Source: Elainella saxicola E1
GTDB taxonomy: Bacteria > Cyanobacteriota > Cyanobacteriia > Elainellales > Elainellaceae
Direction: 5' to 3'
NCBI GenBank assembly: GCA_002796835.1
Contig: LUGL01000081.1
Location: 4,925 to 57,152, forward strand
Length of the DNA: 52,228 bases
A program made the translations under genes and the position numbers. Below are positions 42,824-52,228 of the stretch, in pieces. Numbering within the stretch: the first letter of the stretch is position 1; every line of letters begins with the position of its first letter. The notes under the pieces were generated by a model. The model was not told the origin of the DNA and searched no databases. It saw only the letters and a program-made list of their open reading frames with translations.

Positions 42824-44500
42824 CTAGACTTCAACGATCGCTTCTTTTTTCAACACCTGCTTCACATGGGCTGCAAGCCGCAAAGAAAGGGCAACGATCG
42901 TCAAGGTCGGATTGGCATAACCGCCTGTGGGAAAAACAGAGCTGCCGGCCACAAACAGGTTAGAGACCTCATGCACACAACAGTTAGCATCGACCACCCC
43001 TTCGGTTGGATTATCATGCATCCGGGTAGTACCGATGTGATGGGCCACACCGCTAGGACTGCAAAGGTTAGGACTGCCATCCGCTCTGCGGCTAATCTGA
43101 TAAGTTCCCAAACCCTTGTTGCGCAATTCCTCGGCCAAAATTTGCTGTATGTGGGCAATGCTGTCGCTGTTAATTTGACCCCATTTCCAGTTCAGCTCGA
43201 TCTTCTGGCAGCCAAACATATCTCGATCGTCCGTCAGGCGAACCTGGTTAGAGGGATCGGGCGCTTGCTCTGTTTGAAATAGAACTTCAAACCCTTTAAA
43301 CCGCCGTTGATTATTAGTGAGCTCAGACCAACCACCCCGTCCATAACCATGCAGCAAAGATTGGTGTTTGGTTGCAGCCAAGAAACTGGCAAAGGCAACA
43401 TAGTCTAAGCCCATGAGAATTTTCGGCACAAGTTGCAGGGCATCAGGTGGAATTGTTTTCTTGGCCATGGGTTCCAACAATGCCTTGAAGGCTAAGACCG
43501 CATCCCATTGGCGACGGCTCGGTCTGGGAAAAAGCACGATCGAAGTGTTGAGCAGGTTCTCGCGCTGCATTAAGCTGGGAGCCGGATTCAGCTTGCCTAA
43601 TACAGGTTCATTCTTGACTTTCCGTAAGTCGTAAAGCGCCATTCGATCGTACAATCCCGGATCGGCAGGAACAAAGACGCCCCCATCCACAAGCGGGTGA
43701 TCCATAAAGAAGCGACCTACCAGATCGTTCTGGTTCCCCAGGCCAACCTTTTGCTGTTTGTTCGAGAGCAGCAGCAATCTGGCATTTTCCATACCGCCTT
43801 GAGCCAGGATAAAGATCTTAGCTTCTACCCAGAATTCTTTGCCTGGAACGCTGCCAACCCGAACCCGAGTGGCAGTTCGAGCCGTTTCATTGGCCTCAAT
43901 TTCTAGAACAGTTGCGTTAACGTAAACTTGAATGTTGGATGCTTGCTCAAGTTCTTCTCGATAGACTTCATAGAAAGCTCTACGGGGACCAAACTGGAAC
44001 ATGGTCGTGACGAGGCGATCGGGATCAAGGGGCAACCGCTGCGCTGCTTCACTTTCCCAAAAGTCAACGCCATAATCATAGGGGCCTGACTGACAAACGG
44101 CCTGGGCTTGATCATAAAAAGGATCCAGGTGGGATTTTGGGAAAGGCCAACCACTATATGGCAACCACTCTCGCTTCTCGAAATCGATCGCATCTAATGG
44201 TACATATCGCACTCCAATTCGCCCATCGCCGATCTTAATCGCCCAGGCATTAGAGTTGCCGCCAAACTGCCGATTGCGAGTTAGTTGAGGCGACAGAAAC
44301 GGATCACCCACCGTATTCGCCTCACTTAGACTTTGAATCTGGGGATTTAACTCTAGTCCGCCGCTTTCCAACAAACAAACTTGTGTGTTTTGCCCCACAA
44401 ACTCCCGAGCGATCGTAATTCCGGCAGGACCAGAGCCAATCACACAAACTTCCGTAGAAATTACCTGACCTTGGGGTAATTCGCGGGCATCAAACAACAT
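42824..44500 (-). CDS. GMC family FAD-dependent oxidoreductase
   Basis: 558 residues. The ADP-binding motif VCVIGSGPAGITIAREF is at about residues 18-34, with a following LLESGG acid. The substrate domain includes LPYSGWPFPKSHLDPFYDQA. The C-terminal GMC region is AHHIGTTRMHDNPTEGVVDA, which contains the conserved active-site His and HIG-x-TRM motif, and VAGSSVFPTGGYANPTLTIV, which has the N-P-T-L and FAD contacts. GMC enzymes oxidise alcohols (glucose, choline, cholesterol, long-chain alcohols). The substrate here is unknown. There is no signal peptide. Its promoter must be in the 337-base gap after the MacB-type ATPase gene. Confidence 0.88.
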   Translation of the reverse strand: MLFDARELPQGQVISTEVCVIGSGPAGITIAREFVGQNTQVCLLESGGLELNPQIQSLSEANTVGDPFLSPQLTRNRQFGGNSNAWAIKIGDGRIGVRYVPLDAIDFEKREWLPYSGWPFPKSHLDPFYDQAQAVCQSGPYDYGVDFWESEAAQRLPLDPDRLVTTMFQFGPRRAFYEVYREELEQASNIQVYVNATVLEIEANETARTATRVRVGSVPGKEFWVEAKIFILAQGGMENARLLLLSNKQQKVGLGNQNDLVGRFFMDHPLVDGGVFVPADPGLYDRMALYDLRKVKNEPVLGKLNPAPSLMQRENLLNTSIVLFPRPSRRQWDAVLAFKALLEPMAKKTIPPDALQLVPKILMGLDYVAFASFLAATKHQSLLHGYGRGGWSELTNNQRRFKGFEVLFQTEQAPDPSNQVRLTDDRDMFGCQKIELNWKWGQINSDSIAHIQQILAEELRNKGLGTYQISRRADGSPNLCSPSGVAHHIGTTRMHDNPTEGVVDANCCVHEVSNLFVAGSSVFPTGGYANPTLTIVALSLRLAAHVKQVLKKEAIVEV

Positions 44501-44837
44501 AGTTCACACTCTCAGGGTAAAGAAGGCACAGGATCTGATGGAGTCTATCCAGCAACGCAAGACTCAGTTGAATATCAAGTCAAAACAAGATGAGTGATTG
44601 AATGCACAACAAAGAGATAAATCAACCATCCCGGAGAGGTAAAACTCCAGGAACTTTCTTTGTCATCAATCGAACGCACCTGTCATAACAGCCTATTCAA
44701 CGTGTTGAGTCGAATTTAGTCTAAATTGAGTCCCTTGCTAAAGTCGGTGGAAGCAGCTCAATTTTACTGAATCTTTACCTGCAAATTGAAGTTCTATGTA
44801 GTCTCGTAAATTTTTGAAATCTTACTCTCATTCTTGA
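44501..44837. other. Intergenic region between the GMC gene and the MacB-type exporter operon
   Basis: About 337 bases without a convincing gene. A short perfect inverted repeat, AATTTA/TAAATT, with a three-base spacer is near 44712-44728. It presumably holds the promoter for the minus-strand GMC gene. Confidence 0.4.
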
Positions 44838-45554
44838 TCAGGCTGCGATCGTCATCTGCGTTAGGTCATCAGGCGTCAGGTGATCATGCAAGACTTGTCC
44901 ATCGCGGAACCAAACGATCCGCCGCGTTTGTCGTGCCACATCAGGCTCATGGGTGACCATCACCACCGTAATGCCGCTGCTATTCAATTCGGCAAAGATT
45001 TGCAGCACCTCCTGAGTCGTATGGGAATCCAGTGCACCAGTAGGTTCATCTGCCAACAACAGCACTGGACGATTCACAATAGCCCGGGCGATCGCAACCC
45101 GCTGCTGCTGTCCTCCAGAAAGTTGATTGGGGCGATTGTTCAATCGATTAGCCAGTCCAACCCGCGTCAGCGCTGCCGCAGCCCGCTCTTTGCGCTCATT
45201 TTGAGGAATCCCAGCATACACCATGGGCAGCATCACATTTTCCATGGCTGAAAGTTGAGGCAGCAGATGAAATTGCTGGAAGACAAAGCCCAGTTTGCGA
45301 TTACGGATATGGGCCAACTCTGCGTCAGATAATCCGGCCACGTCAACCCCATCCAGGTAATAGCAGCCGGAAGTGGGGCGATCGAGGCAGCCAATCACAT
45401 TCATTGCCGTCGATTTTCCAGAACCAGACGGACCCATAATGGCGCAATATTCGCCAGTTTCAACAATCAAATTAACATCTTGCAGCGCCTGAACTTCGGT
45501 CTCATCGCTGCCGTAGGTTTTGAAGATATGTTCGAGACGAATGACAGGCTGCAT
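44838..45554 (-). CDS. MacB/LolD-type ABC exporter ATP-binding protein
   Basis: 238 residues. Walker A is [14 protein letters not shown]-loop [12 protein letters not shown], signature [18 protein letters not shown], Walker [15 protein letters not shown], and switch His VTHEPDVAR. The [16 protein letters not shown] start is typical of MacB/LolD ATPases. It powers the permease encoded 60 bases upstream. The gap carries heptamer-like repeats (GTTTGAG, TTTTGAG). Confidence 0.92.
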   Translation of the reverse strand: MQPVIRLEHIFKTYGSDETEVQALQDVNLIVETGEYCAIMGPSGSGKSTAMNVIGCLDRPTSGCYYLDGVDVAGLSDAELAHIRNRKLGFVFQQFHLLPQLSAMENVMLPMVYAGIPQNERKERAAAALTRVGLANRLNNRPNQLSGGQQQRVAIARAIVNRPVLLLADEPTGALDSHTTQEVLQIFAELNSSGITVVMVTHEPDVARQTRRIVWFRDGQVLHDHLTPDDLTQMTIAA

Positions 45555-45614
45555 GGCGGAGTAGGGTTTGAGTGCGTGTGGAGTTTTGAGTGCAGAATAT
45601 GAAATGCAGAATGT

Positions 45615-46832
45615 TTAGGCGCTTCTGAGAGCAACGATCGGATCGAGTTTTGCTGCTTGACGAGCCGGGAAGACGCCAAAGAACAGGCCAATACCGCCTG
45701 AAACGCCCACCGCAACGGCGATCGCAGTCGTAGAAACCCCAGCTTTGAGCGGAGTAACTGCGCTGACTAGCATAATGCCGCTAGTGCCGATCACCGTGCC
45801 AATCACGCCGCCGATCGCAGACAGAATGACAGCTTCAATGATGAATTGCACCAAAATATCTTGTTGAGATGCACCGATCGCTTTGCGTAACCCAATTTCA
45901 TGGGTGCGTTCACGTACCGAAACCAACATAATATTCATGATGCCGATGCCGCCGACAAACAGCGAAATTGCCGCAATAGCCGCTAGCATCAGGGTTAAAG
46001 CACCCGTGACGTTTCCGACAATTTCCAGCGCGTCTTTCTGGGTGCGAACCGTAAAGTCGTCTTCAGTCGTGATTTTGTGGCGCAGCCGCAGCAGGTTGTT
46101 GAGCTGGAACTCGGCGGCATTCACGGAAGCTTCGTCTCTGGCGTTAACGGAAATGAAGGTGACTTCTGTGCCGTAGGGAGAGGTGTTGCCTGTAATCCGA
46201 CTGGACATGGTGCTCAGCGGAATATAAACCGCATCATCCTGGTTGTTGCCCAAGAAGGCTCCCTTCGATTCCATGACGCCAATCACCTGGAAGCTAATAT
46301 TTTTGATCCGGATTTGCTGGCCGATCGGATCAGCATCACCAAAGAAATTCTTGGCTACATCCGAACCTAAAGCAACCACCTGAGTATTGCGCTGCACATC
46401 TAAATCAGTGAAAAACCGACCTCGCGCGACTTCAAAATCCCGTACGGGCAAGAACTCAGGCGTCGTTCCTACAATCAAGGATGAGGTGCGCTTGTTGCTG
46501 TAGGTAACGGGTTGCTGAGTTTGGAGTTGGGGTGCAACTGCGCTGACCGTTGGCACCTGGGCGGCGATCGCTTTGGCATCCTCCAGGGTCAGGGTTTTAG
46601 GCAGATCAAAGGTGCGATTTCGGGATTCATTACTGCCGGGAATAATGAACAGCACATTTGGGCCCAGTGACTCAAACTGTTCAGACGCATAGCGCTGTGC
46701 TCCCTGTCCAACCCCGACCATCGTAATCACAGAAGCATTCCCAATGATGATGCCCAGCATGGTTAATGTGCTTCTGAGCTTGTTTGCAGTCAGTGTTTTG
46801 ACTGCCATCTTGGTACTTTCAAAAATATCCAC
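45615..46832 (-). CDS. MacB-type ABC exporter permease (FtsX family)
   Basis: 405 residues. It starts with the typical ALKTLTANKLRSTLTMLGII-like first helix (VKTLTANKLRSTLTMLGIII), then a large periplasmic domain (residues 45-280), and three C-terminal helices with GGIGIMNIMLVSVRERTHEI and GLRKAIGASQQDIL. This is the MacB_PCD plus FtsX arrangement. In cyanobacteria the ATPase and permease are separate chains, as here. It couples to the adaptor encoded seven bases upstream. Confidence 0.92.
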   Translation of the reverse strand: MDIFESTKMAVKTLTANKLRSTLTMLGIIIGNASVITMVGVGQGAQRYASEQFESLGPNVLFIIPGSNESRNRTFDLPKTLTLEDAKAIAAQVPTVSAVAPQLQTQQPVTYSNKRTSSLIVGTTPEFLPVRDFEVARGRFFTDLDVQRNTQVVALGSDVAKNFFGDADPIGQQIRIKNISFQVIGVMESKGAFLGNNQDDAVYIPLSTMSSRITGNTSPYGTEVTFISVNARDEASVNAAEFQLNNLLRLRHKITTEDDFTVRTQKDALEIVGNVTGALTLMLAAIAAISLFVGGIGIMNIMLVSVRERTHEIGLRKAIGASQQDILVQFIIEAVILSAIGGVIGTVIGTSGIMLVSAVTPLKAGVSTTAIAVAVGVSGGIGLFFGVFPARQAAKLDPIVALRSA

Positions 46833-46839
46833 GCGACTG

Positions 46840-48177
46840 TTACTCCTGTCTCGCTTTACCCCATTCAGAATTTTTGGGAATATCGGTGAATACTCGTTCT
46901 CCCGGCTTTAAACCTTGCAGAATCTGCGTTTGGTTATTCACGGCAGTTCCTAAGGTGACGGGACGAAATTCTGGCTCATTTTGACGATCGGGAACGAGCA
47001 CCCCTGTTTTACCCTCTTTGGTGACGATCGCTACAGTGGGCACAACGACGGCTGCGTCCATTTGTTCGCCTAAAAATGTCACATCGGTATTCATGCCCGA
47101 AAGCAATTTGTCTTGACCGGTTTCCAGGCTAATTCGAACCTGGAAGGAGGTGACATTTTGCTTAACTACTGCCTCAGGAGCGATCAGTCGAATCTTGCCG
47201 CGAAACGTTTGGGTCGGATAGGCATCTGCCACAATTTCAACCGATTGACCAACTCGCAGCTGTTGAATATCGACTTCGGGCACTTCTGCTAACACTTCCA
47301 GTCCTTCAGCAATTGCGACGATCGCCGTTGAAGTGGCAGAGGTGACTTCCGAGGCAGAAGTGGTAGGCGTGACAAAGGCTCCTTCATCCGCAAATTTTTG
47401 GGTGATAATGCCGCTGAAGGGTGCATATAGGAAGGTATCTTTTCGTTGCACCTCCACTGCCCGTAAATTTCCCCTCGCTTCTGCCAGATCAGCTTGAGCC
47501 GCTTGGATATCTTCAGTACGGCTGCCGTTCTGCCAATATTGCAGATTCCGTTTTGCCTCTTGCAGCGACGCTTGCAGTTGGCCAACCGTGGCTCTTGCGG
47601 TATCCGCTTCATTCAAAAACTCATCCAGGGCATCACGGGAAATTGCACCGTCATCTGCTAAAGCACGGTTGCGATCGACCTTTTGGGTAGCTAAGTTTAA
47701 TCTGGCCTGAGCTTCTGTTAAACGAGCCTGAGCCTGCTCAACTCTCGCTTCTGCTTGAGCAATGTCTTCTGGACGGTTGCCATTTTGCAGAGCCGCTAGC
47801 TTTGCTTCAGCACGGGCCACTCTGGCTTGCGCCTGCATGCGTTGCGCTTCCACATCATCGTTTTCCATGCGGCCAATTAACTGGCCTTTGGTGACGCGAT
47901 CGCCCTGCTTCACAAAGAGTTCAGCTAAAATTCCCGGATTTTTCGGGCTTAAGTTGACAGTTTGAATCGGCTGTACTGTGCCGCTAGCTGTAATTTCAGC
48001 ACGTAGCGATCGAGATTCAACCGGAACCGTCATTGCCGAAATGTCTACTGGGGCCGATCGCCGTTGAATCACCCCATACGTGATAGCGCTAGTTCCCAAT
48101 AAACCAGCAGCTATGAGACCAATCAGCCAGGGACTGAAGGGATGATTTTTACCCATCAAAGGAAGTTGCGTATTCAT
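46840..48177 (-). CDS. MacA-type periplasmic adaptor (HlyD/RND MFP family)
   Basis: About 445 residues. I chose the ATG at 48177 (MNTQLPLMGKNHPFSP), as the 13 codons before it are not typical. An N-terminal helix (LIGLIAAGLLGTSAITYGVI) anchors it. Then a barrel-sandwich strand (NPGILAELFVKQGDRVTKGQ), a coiled-coil hairpin with two repeats of the NGNRPEDIAQAEARVEQAQA/NGSRTEDIQAAQADLAEARG type (about residues 100-235), and a beta-barrel domain. It forms a tripartite exporter with the MacB-type permease and ATPase; the outer-membrane TolC partner must be elsewhere. Substrate unknown. Confidence 0.9.
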   Translation of the reverse strand: MNTQLPLMGKNHPFSPWLIGLIAAGLLGTSAITYGVIQRRSAPVDISAMTVPVESRSLRAEITASGTVQPIQTVNLSPKNPGILAELFVKQGDRVTKGQLIGRMENDDVEAQRMQAQARVARAEAKLAALQNGNRPEDIAQAEARVEQAQARLTEAQARLNLATQKVDRNRALADDGAISRDALDEFLNEADTARATVGQLQASLQEAKRNLQYWQNGSRTEDIQAAQADLAEARGNLRAVEVQRKDTFLYAPFSGIITQKFADEGAFVTPTTSASEVTSATSTAIVAIAEGLEVLAEVPEVDIQQLRVGQSVEIVADAYPTQTFRGKIRLIAPEAVVKQNVTSFQVRISLETGQDKLLSGMNTDVTFLGEQMDAAVVVPTVAIVTKEGKTGVLVPDRQNEPEFRPVTLGTAVNNQTQILQGLKPGERVFTDIPKNSEWGKARQE

Positions 48178-48277
48178 CGCTGTAACACTGAAGGCAATAG
48201 AGATAGTCCGAACCAACGAAATCAGGTGAAGTTCTCAAGAAACCGATCGATCAAAAAACCAGCTTTAACGAAGGCAG

Positions 48278-48829
48278 TCAACTTTGGCTCAAGCGTTCAG
48301 GATTGGATTGGTGCAGCGATCGCTGTTCTAGTTCCCAGCGTTCATCTAACAAAGGCAGTTCCCGTTCCAGAAAAGCGTGGATATCTCGCATTTCTTGTAG
48401 CCGCTTTTGCAGATGTGGGGGAGCATCCTCCAACAAGGTCAGCCCTTTCTCGGCTAACTGGCGAAAGGCAGCAATCTGGGCAATTCTTTGTTTTGTCATC
48501 TGCGACCAGGCATGCGGTTTGATCTGAAAATAATCTCGCCGCTCACCCGGTAAACTAACCCGTTCGATTAAGCCGATTTGAATCAGAAGACGAGTCATGG
48601 TGCTAATGGAGCCCTTGCTGGCTTGCAAAATTTCTGCCAGTGCCGCGTGGGATTGCTGAGCAGGATTCGAGATCAACAACCAGCCAAAGATGCGTCCTGA
48701 CATGCGTGGCAACCCAACCATCTCAAACATCAGGCCAACTTCTTCGACAAAATGCATTTGTTCAAAGGGCTGCTCTGGATTCAAAGCTTCTACCGAACTC
48801 TTAACATTACTTAACTCTAATACTATCAT
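48278..48829 (-). CDS. GbsR/MarR family transcriptional regulator
   Basis: 183 residues. The winged helix covers about residues 28-95 with GLPRMSGRIFGWLLISNPAQ, QSHAALAEILQASKGSISTM and RLLIQIGLIERVSLPGERRD, the GbsR/MarR pattern. The C-terminal part is helical and highly charged. It lies 101 bases upstream of the MacA-type adaptor gene, same strand, so it probably regulates that exporter and its own gene. The ATG at 48829 overlaps a possible -10 element, so translation may begin at Met25 or a nearby TTG instead. Confidence 0.85.
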   Translation of the reverse strand: MIVLELSNVKSSVEALNPEQPFEQMHFVEEVGLMFEMVGLPRMSGRIFGWLLISNPAQQSHAALAEILQASKGSISTMTRLLIQIGLIERVSLPGERRDYFQIKPHAWSQMTKQRIAQIAAFRQLAEKGLTLLEDAPPHLQKRLQEMRDIHAFLERELPLLDERWELEQRSLHQSNPERLSQS

Positions 48830-48830
48830 A

Positions 48831-48857
48831 TTCTGAATGTTCAGTAATCATTGAACA
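48831..48857. promoter_or_regulatory. Inverted-repeat operator candidate at the GbsR-type gene start
   Basis: TGTTCA (48838-48843) and TGAACA (48852-48857) are exact reverse complements with an eight-base spacer, forming a 20-base site. An overlapping CTGAA-TG-TTCAG is at 48834-48845. TATGAT on the minus strand (48828-48833) resembles a -10 box. A MarR-type dimer binding here would cover the promoter. Confidence 0.55.
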
Positions 48858-49103
48858 AACTAAACAAAAAAATAGAGAATTCTCTAGGCTTGGATTAGGA
48901 GGTCGAAATGGGGTTGATACTGTTTAGCTTAGCGATTTCGATCGATCGGTGCCTTCATCCAGTCGGTCGATTCGATCGAACTTTACGCAACTCGACTTCA
49001 AAACAAAAGGACTTCAAAACAAAAGGGCAGCCTGTCCTGCCCTACTGATGCATTTACAATGCCCTCAAATTCATTTTTCTAACGCTTTAAAACGCGATGT
49101 CTG

Positions 49104-49922
<819 letters not shown>

Positions 49923-50002
49923 TCAAAGCTACAGCAGAAGGGGACAGAGGGCAAATCGCTAGCTTTGAGTTTTGAGCTTAAGCAGCAATTTTGGGATTCG
50001 GG

Positions 50003-51877
50003 TTACTCGTCTTCTAAGCGATCAGTTTCTGTCCGATCAACTTCTATCCGATCTGCTTCTGTGCGATCGGTTTGTCCAGTCCGAGAATTTGCCAATCGAG
50101 TGCAGCGGTAAAGCCGATAACGGTAGCCATCGACCGATCGGGATTTCGTTTCAGCTTCGCACTGGTTTTGCTTCAAAAGCTGATTCAGCGGCTGTTCCTC
50201 TACCTCATGAAAATTAATCAGCCATAGATTAAGGGGGCGAGGTAGCTGATTCAGCGATCGCCGTAGCGTGGTAAAAACAGAACGGGGATTTTGGGTATCG
50301 TGTGCTAGTAGAAATAAGGGTCCGTCGTTTAGCCCGGTTGTTTGGCCCACTTGATCGGGTTGCAAATCATCTTGTTGCAGGGCGAGAGCGATACCCATGA
50401 GTCTGCCAGTTTGACCATGGCTGCGATATGGAATGGCAACGAGAGTCGGATTGTCCGATCGCTGCTGAATGTCGGCTGCCACCAGATCAGGACGATGCGT
50501 TTTTTGATAGCCCAGATTTGTCACGACCGTTAATGCTCCGATTAAACTGAGCAGCCAAACAACCACTACCGTTTTCCGGTTGCTGACCCGCAGCAGATTG
50601 AGCAGGACAGAAGGGACATTCGCTAAGGGAGCCTGGGCAATCTGAAGGGCAACATCCCAACTGCTTGCTAAGCCTGCTCCAATTAACAGAACTACTGCGG
50701 GGAAATAGACAAAGTTATAGCGAAATGCGCTGGTTAAGTCAGCCTCAAAAAAATAGGTGACACTAAAAAAGAGGACGATCGCTGCAACCGCAAAAGTGGC
50801 TAAAACGCTGACGGCCAGACGAGCCTCTCGGTTGAGCTGCTGCACTCGCAATCCCCGCAAGAGTTTAGGCACAGTCCACACCACCAATAACACCAGCACA
50901 ATCCCAGAAGCGATCGAAATCACCTGAGATTCAGCCTGAATTGGCAGCAAATACAGCATCGTGATCCAACCAGCGATCGCTTGCCCAATCGGATCAAGCC
51001 ATGCTAACCCCGATCGATCGCCCTGGTAAATCCAGCGGGTCAGTTCTCCTTCCTGGATGTTTTGCAATACAGGCCACCAAATTAGTCCTGTGGCCGCGGT
51101 TCCGGCAGCAACAATCCAAATGCGACGCCAATGCAGGGAAGGATACCAAATTCCCCGTTCTCGCCAACTCTGCACCAACCCTAAAATGGCAATCACGATC
51201 GCCGCAGCTCCCAACATGAAGGCGAAGAAGTAGTGGGTTGCAATGCCCAAACCATTAATCACAATCCAAATGATGCAAAGCCAAAGCGGTAGGATTCTTC
51301 GATCGCGCAAGTAACGGGCCGCTAGCATCAGACAGGAGAGGGAAATCAGAATCCAAATAATCGGCAAGGTGTAGTGACGGGCTTCCTGAGCCAGATAAAT
51401 GCCAAATGGAGAGACCGCCATCAGGGCTGTGGCTGTTTGAGCAACCACTCGCGATCGAAAACCAATCCAGCTAACAAGGTAGGTGAGCGGAATTGAAAAG
51501 GCCCCAATCAAAGCTGGTAACGATCGCACAGCCCAACTGTTAACCCAACCGCTGGCATTAACGGAAAAGAGTTTCAGCCAGAAGTGGCAAAGCAGAAAGT
51601 AGAGGGGAGGATGATTGCTCTCATGAAACAACCTCTGTGTAACCGTAGTGATGCTGGCATCCGGATTCGGCTGCAAGGGTTGCAACAGCTCGTTTCCTGA
51701 AATGACTTGATCCAATGGAACATCCAGGAAACTATTGCCTAGACTGAAAACGATCGTGGAAAACTCATCAGTCCACAACGGTTTTTCCGTCAAATTCAGG
51801 AATCGTAGACCAAGCCCAATCAATGTCCAAAACAGTAACAGCAGCAGATGCCGTTGAGGATTAGGTTCAATTTTCAC
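50003..51877 (-). CDS. GT39-type membrane glycosyltransferase (dolichyl-phosphate-mannose-like)
   Basis: About 624 residues with roughly 11-12 membrane segments. The Asp-Glu of PLWTDEFSTIVF in the first extracytoplasmic loop is the usual catalytic acid motif of GT-C/GT39 enzymes, and the FHESNHPPLYFLLCHFWLKL segment with HPP is the second typical loop. It would transfer a sugar from a lipid-phosphate carrier outside the membrane. I place the start at the GTG at 51877, preceded by GGGAGG at nine bases; an upstream TTG/GTG would give 13 more residues. The C-terminal 30 residues (GQTDRTEADRIEVDRTETDR) come from a 15-bp DNA repeat. Confidence 0.82.
   Translation of the reverse strand: MKIEPNPQRHLLLLLFWTLIGLGLRFLNLTEKPLWTDEFSTIVFSLGNSFLDVPLDQVISGNELLQPLQPNPDASITTVTQRLFHESNHPPLYFLLCHFWLKLFSVNASGWVNSWAVRSLPALIGAFSIPLTYLVSWIGFRSRVVAQTATALMAVSPFGIYLAQEARHYTLPIIWILISLSCLMLAARYLRDRRILPLWLCIIWIVINGLGIATHYFFAFMLGAAAIVIAILGLVQSWRERGIWYPSLHWRRIWIVAAGTAATGLIWWPVLQNIQEGELTRWIYQGDRSGLAWLDPIGQAIAGWITMLYLLPIQAESQVISIASGIVLVLLVVWTVPKLLRGLRVQQLNREARLAVSVLATFAVAAIVLFFSVTYFFEADLTSAFRYNFVYFPAVVLLIGAGLASSWDVALQIAQAPLANVPSVLLNLLRVSNRKTVVVVWLLSLIGALTVVTNLGYQKTHRPDLVAADIQQRSDNPTLVAIPYRSHGQTGRLMGIALALQQDDLQPDQVGQTTGLNDGPLFLLAHDTQNPRSVFTTLRRSLNQLPRPLNLWLINFHEVEEQPLNQLLKQNQCEAETKSRSVDGYRYRLYRCTRLANSRTGQTDRTEADRIEVDRTETDRLEDE
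50020..50077. repeat. 15-bp minisatellite encoding the tail of the GT39 protein
   Basis: Four units starting GATC: 50020-50034, 50035-50049, 50050-50064 and a shortened last at 50065-50077, consensus GATCNNNTTCTNTNC. The reading frame is kept because 15 is a multiple of three, giving DRTEADRIEVDRTETDR in the protein. Confidence 0.75.
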
Positions 51878-52228
51878 GCCTGATTGCCTCCCAGATGTTG
51901 AGGCAAGGCGCACCAAATGACGGTTTGGTCAAACGGTTGTTGCATCGGAAGTGATTCGATTGAATCTTGGTAGCTGGCCCTAAAGCAACCTGTAACGAGT
52001 CGAGCAGAGACAATCGCTGAGAAGTCTTGTGCCGGAATGTCTTCCCAAAATCACTTGCGCCTACACCATTCAAAATGAATCCTTTTGTAGGTGTAGTCAA
52101 AAGCTTAGCTCTCTGCCACATTGAACGACCTTGATAGGAGATGACGGAATGGTCAACTCATTTTTTGATCAACAGGGCTGCTAAGTTCAGTCTAGTTTGC
52201 CAGAGAAGGTGGCTCAGTGTCATCCCAC
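51878..52228. other. Intergenic right end, possible start of a plus-strand gene
   Basis: About 350 bases. CTACACC/GGTGTAG forms a seven-base inverted repeat around 52062-52098. On the plus strand TAGGAG directly precedes an ATG at 52141, and the frame MTEWSTHFLINRAAKFSLVC stays open to the window end. A second ATG at 52149 gives only 11 codons. Too short to call a gene. Confidence 0.3.

Noticed and set aside
51867-52121. Minus-strand ORF of 84 codons upstream of the GT39 gene
   Set aside because: It overlaps the GT39 start region in another frame, has no ribosome binding site and no recognisable motif.

Overview
The window is chromosomal DNA from a cyanobacterium, probably a filamentous or Leptolyngbya-like lineage; the genus is not certain. 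Evidence: a single-helix high-light-inducible protein gene, the carotenoid genes (apocarotenoid oxygenase and prolycopene isomerase crtH), a type 2 IPP isomerase, a folate/biopterin-type transporter, an NblB-like HEAT protein, ComFB, frequent copies of the octamer GCGATCGC (HIP1), and heptameric NNNTGAG short tandem repeats. No rRNA, tRNA, CRISPR array, prophage or intact insertion sequence was found.

Layout. 1-0.9 kb: an edge-truncated CPBP protease and clpS (minus). 1.1-8.2 kb: a secreted RTX-type repeat protein, a DUF4087 protein, an FBT-family transporter, a carotenoid oxygenase, a leaderless BtuF-like protein and an Hlip (all plus). 8.2-11.5 kb: a YpfJ-type zinc metallopeptidase and a CPA2 antiporter with RCK domains (minus). 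11.8-21.0 kb: an M23 peptidase, ComFB, fni, and a complete five-gene branched-chain/neutral amino-acid ABC transporter (plus). 21.1-26.4 kb: a TPR protein, a Gly/Arg/Pro-rich protein with a structured leader, msrA, a small secreted DUF1496-like protein and a pentapeptide-repeat protein. 26.7-31.3 kb: an RND efflux pump and its adaptor (minus). 32.2-33.5 kb: a four-module peptidoglycan-binding protein. 33.6-36.1 kb: a polar amino-acid ABC transporter (minus). 36.5-41.5 kb: crtH, an NblB-like HEAT protein and mutS2 (minus). 42-49.9 kb: a methyltransferase, a GMC oxidoreductase, a MacA/MacB-type tripartite exporter with a GbsR/MarR regulator, and fabG (minus). 50-51.9 kb: a GT39-type membrane glycosyltransferase.

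How the genes work together. Two complete amino-acid importers are present. Each has a hairpin or terminator between the binding-protein gene and the membrane/ATPase genes, a layout that would yield excess binding protein. Isoprenoid and carotenoid steps are scattered (fni, oxygenase, crtH); crtH probably shares a transcript with the NblB-like gene. The GbsR-type regulator lies upstream of a MacAB-like exporter and has an inverted repeat at its own start, which suggests autoregulation.

I did not find a convincing new multi-gene defence or biosynthetic system. The most unusual signals are small repeats inside or beside genes: a perfect 20-bp palindrome inside the crtH N-terminal coding region, an in-frame heptamer repeat inside the RND pump gene, a 15-bp minisatellite encoding the tail of the glycosyltransferase, a MITE-like element with TA ends after the pentapeptide gene, and a three-copy 14-bp repeat after the methyltransferase gene. 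The Gly/Arg/Pro-rich protein with its structured leader is the best candidate for an undescribed protein function. Calls rest on reading motifs and sequence by eye; no database search was run.
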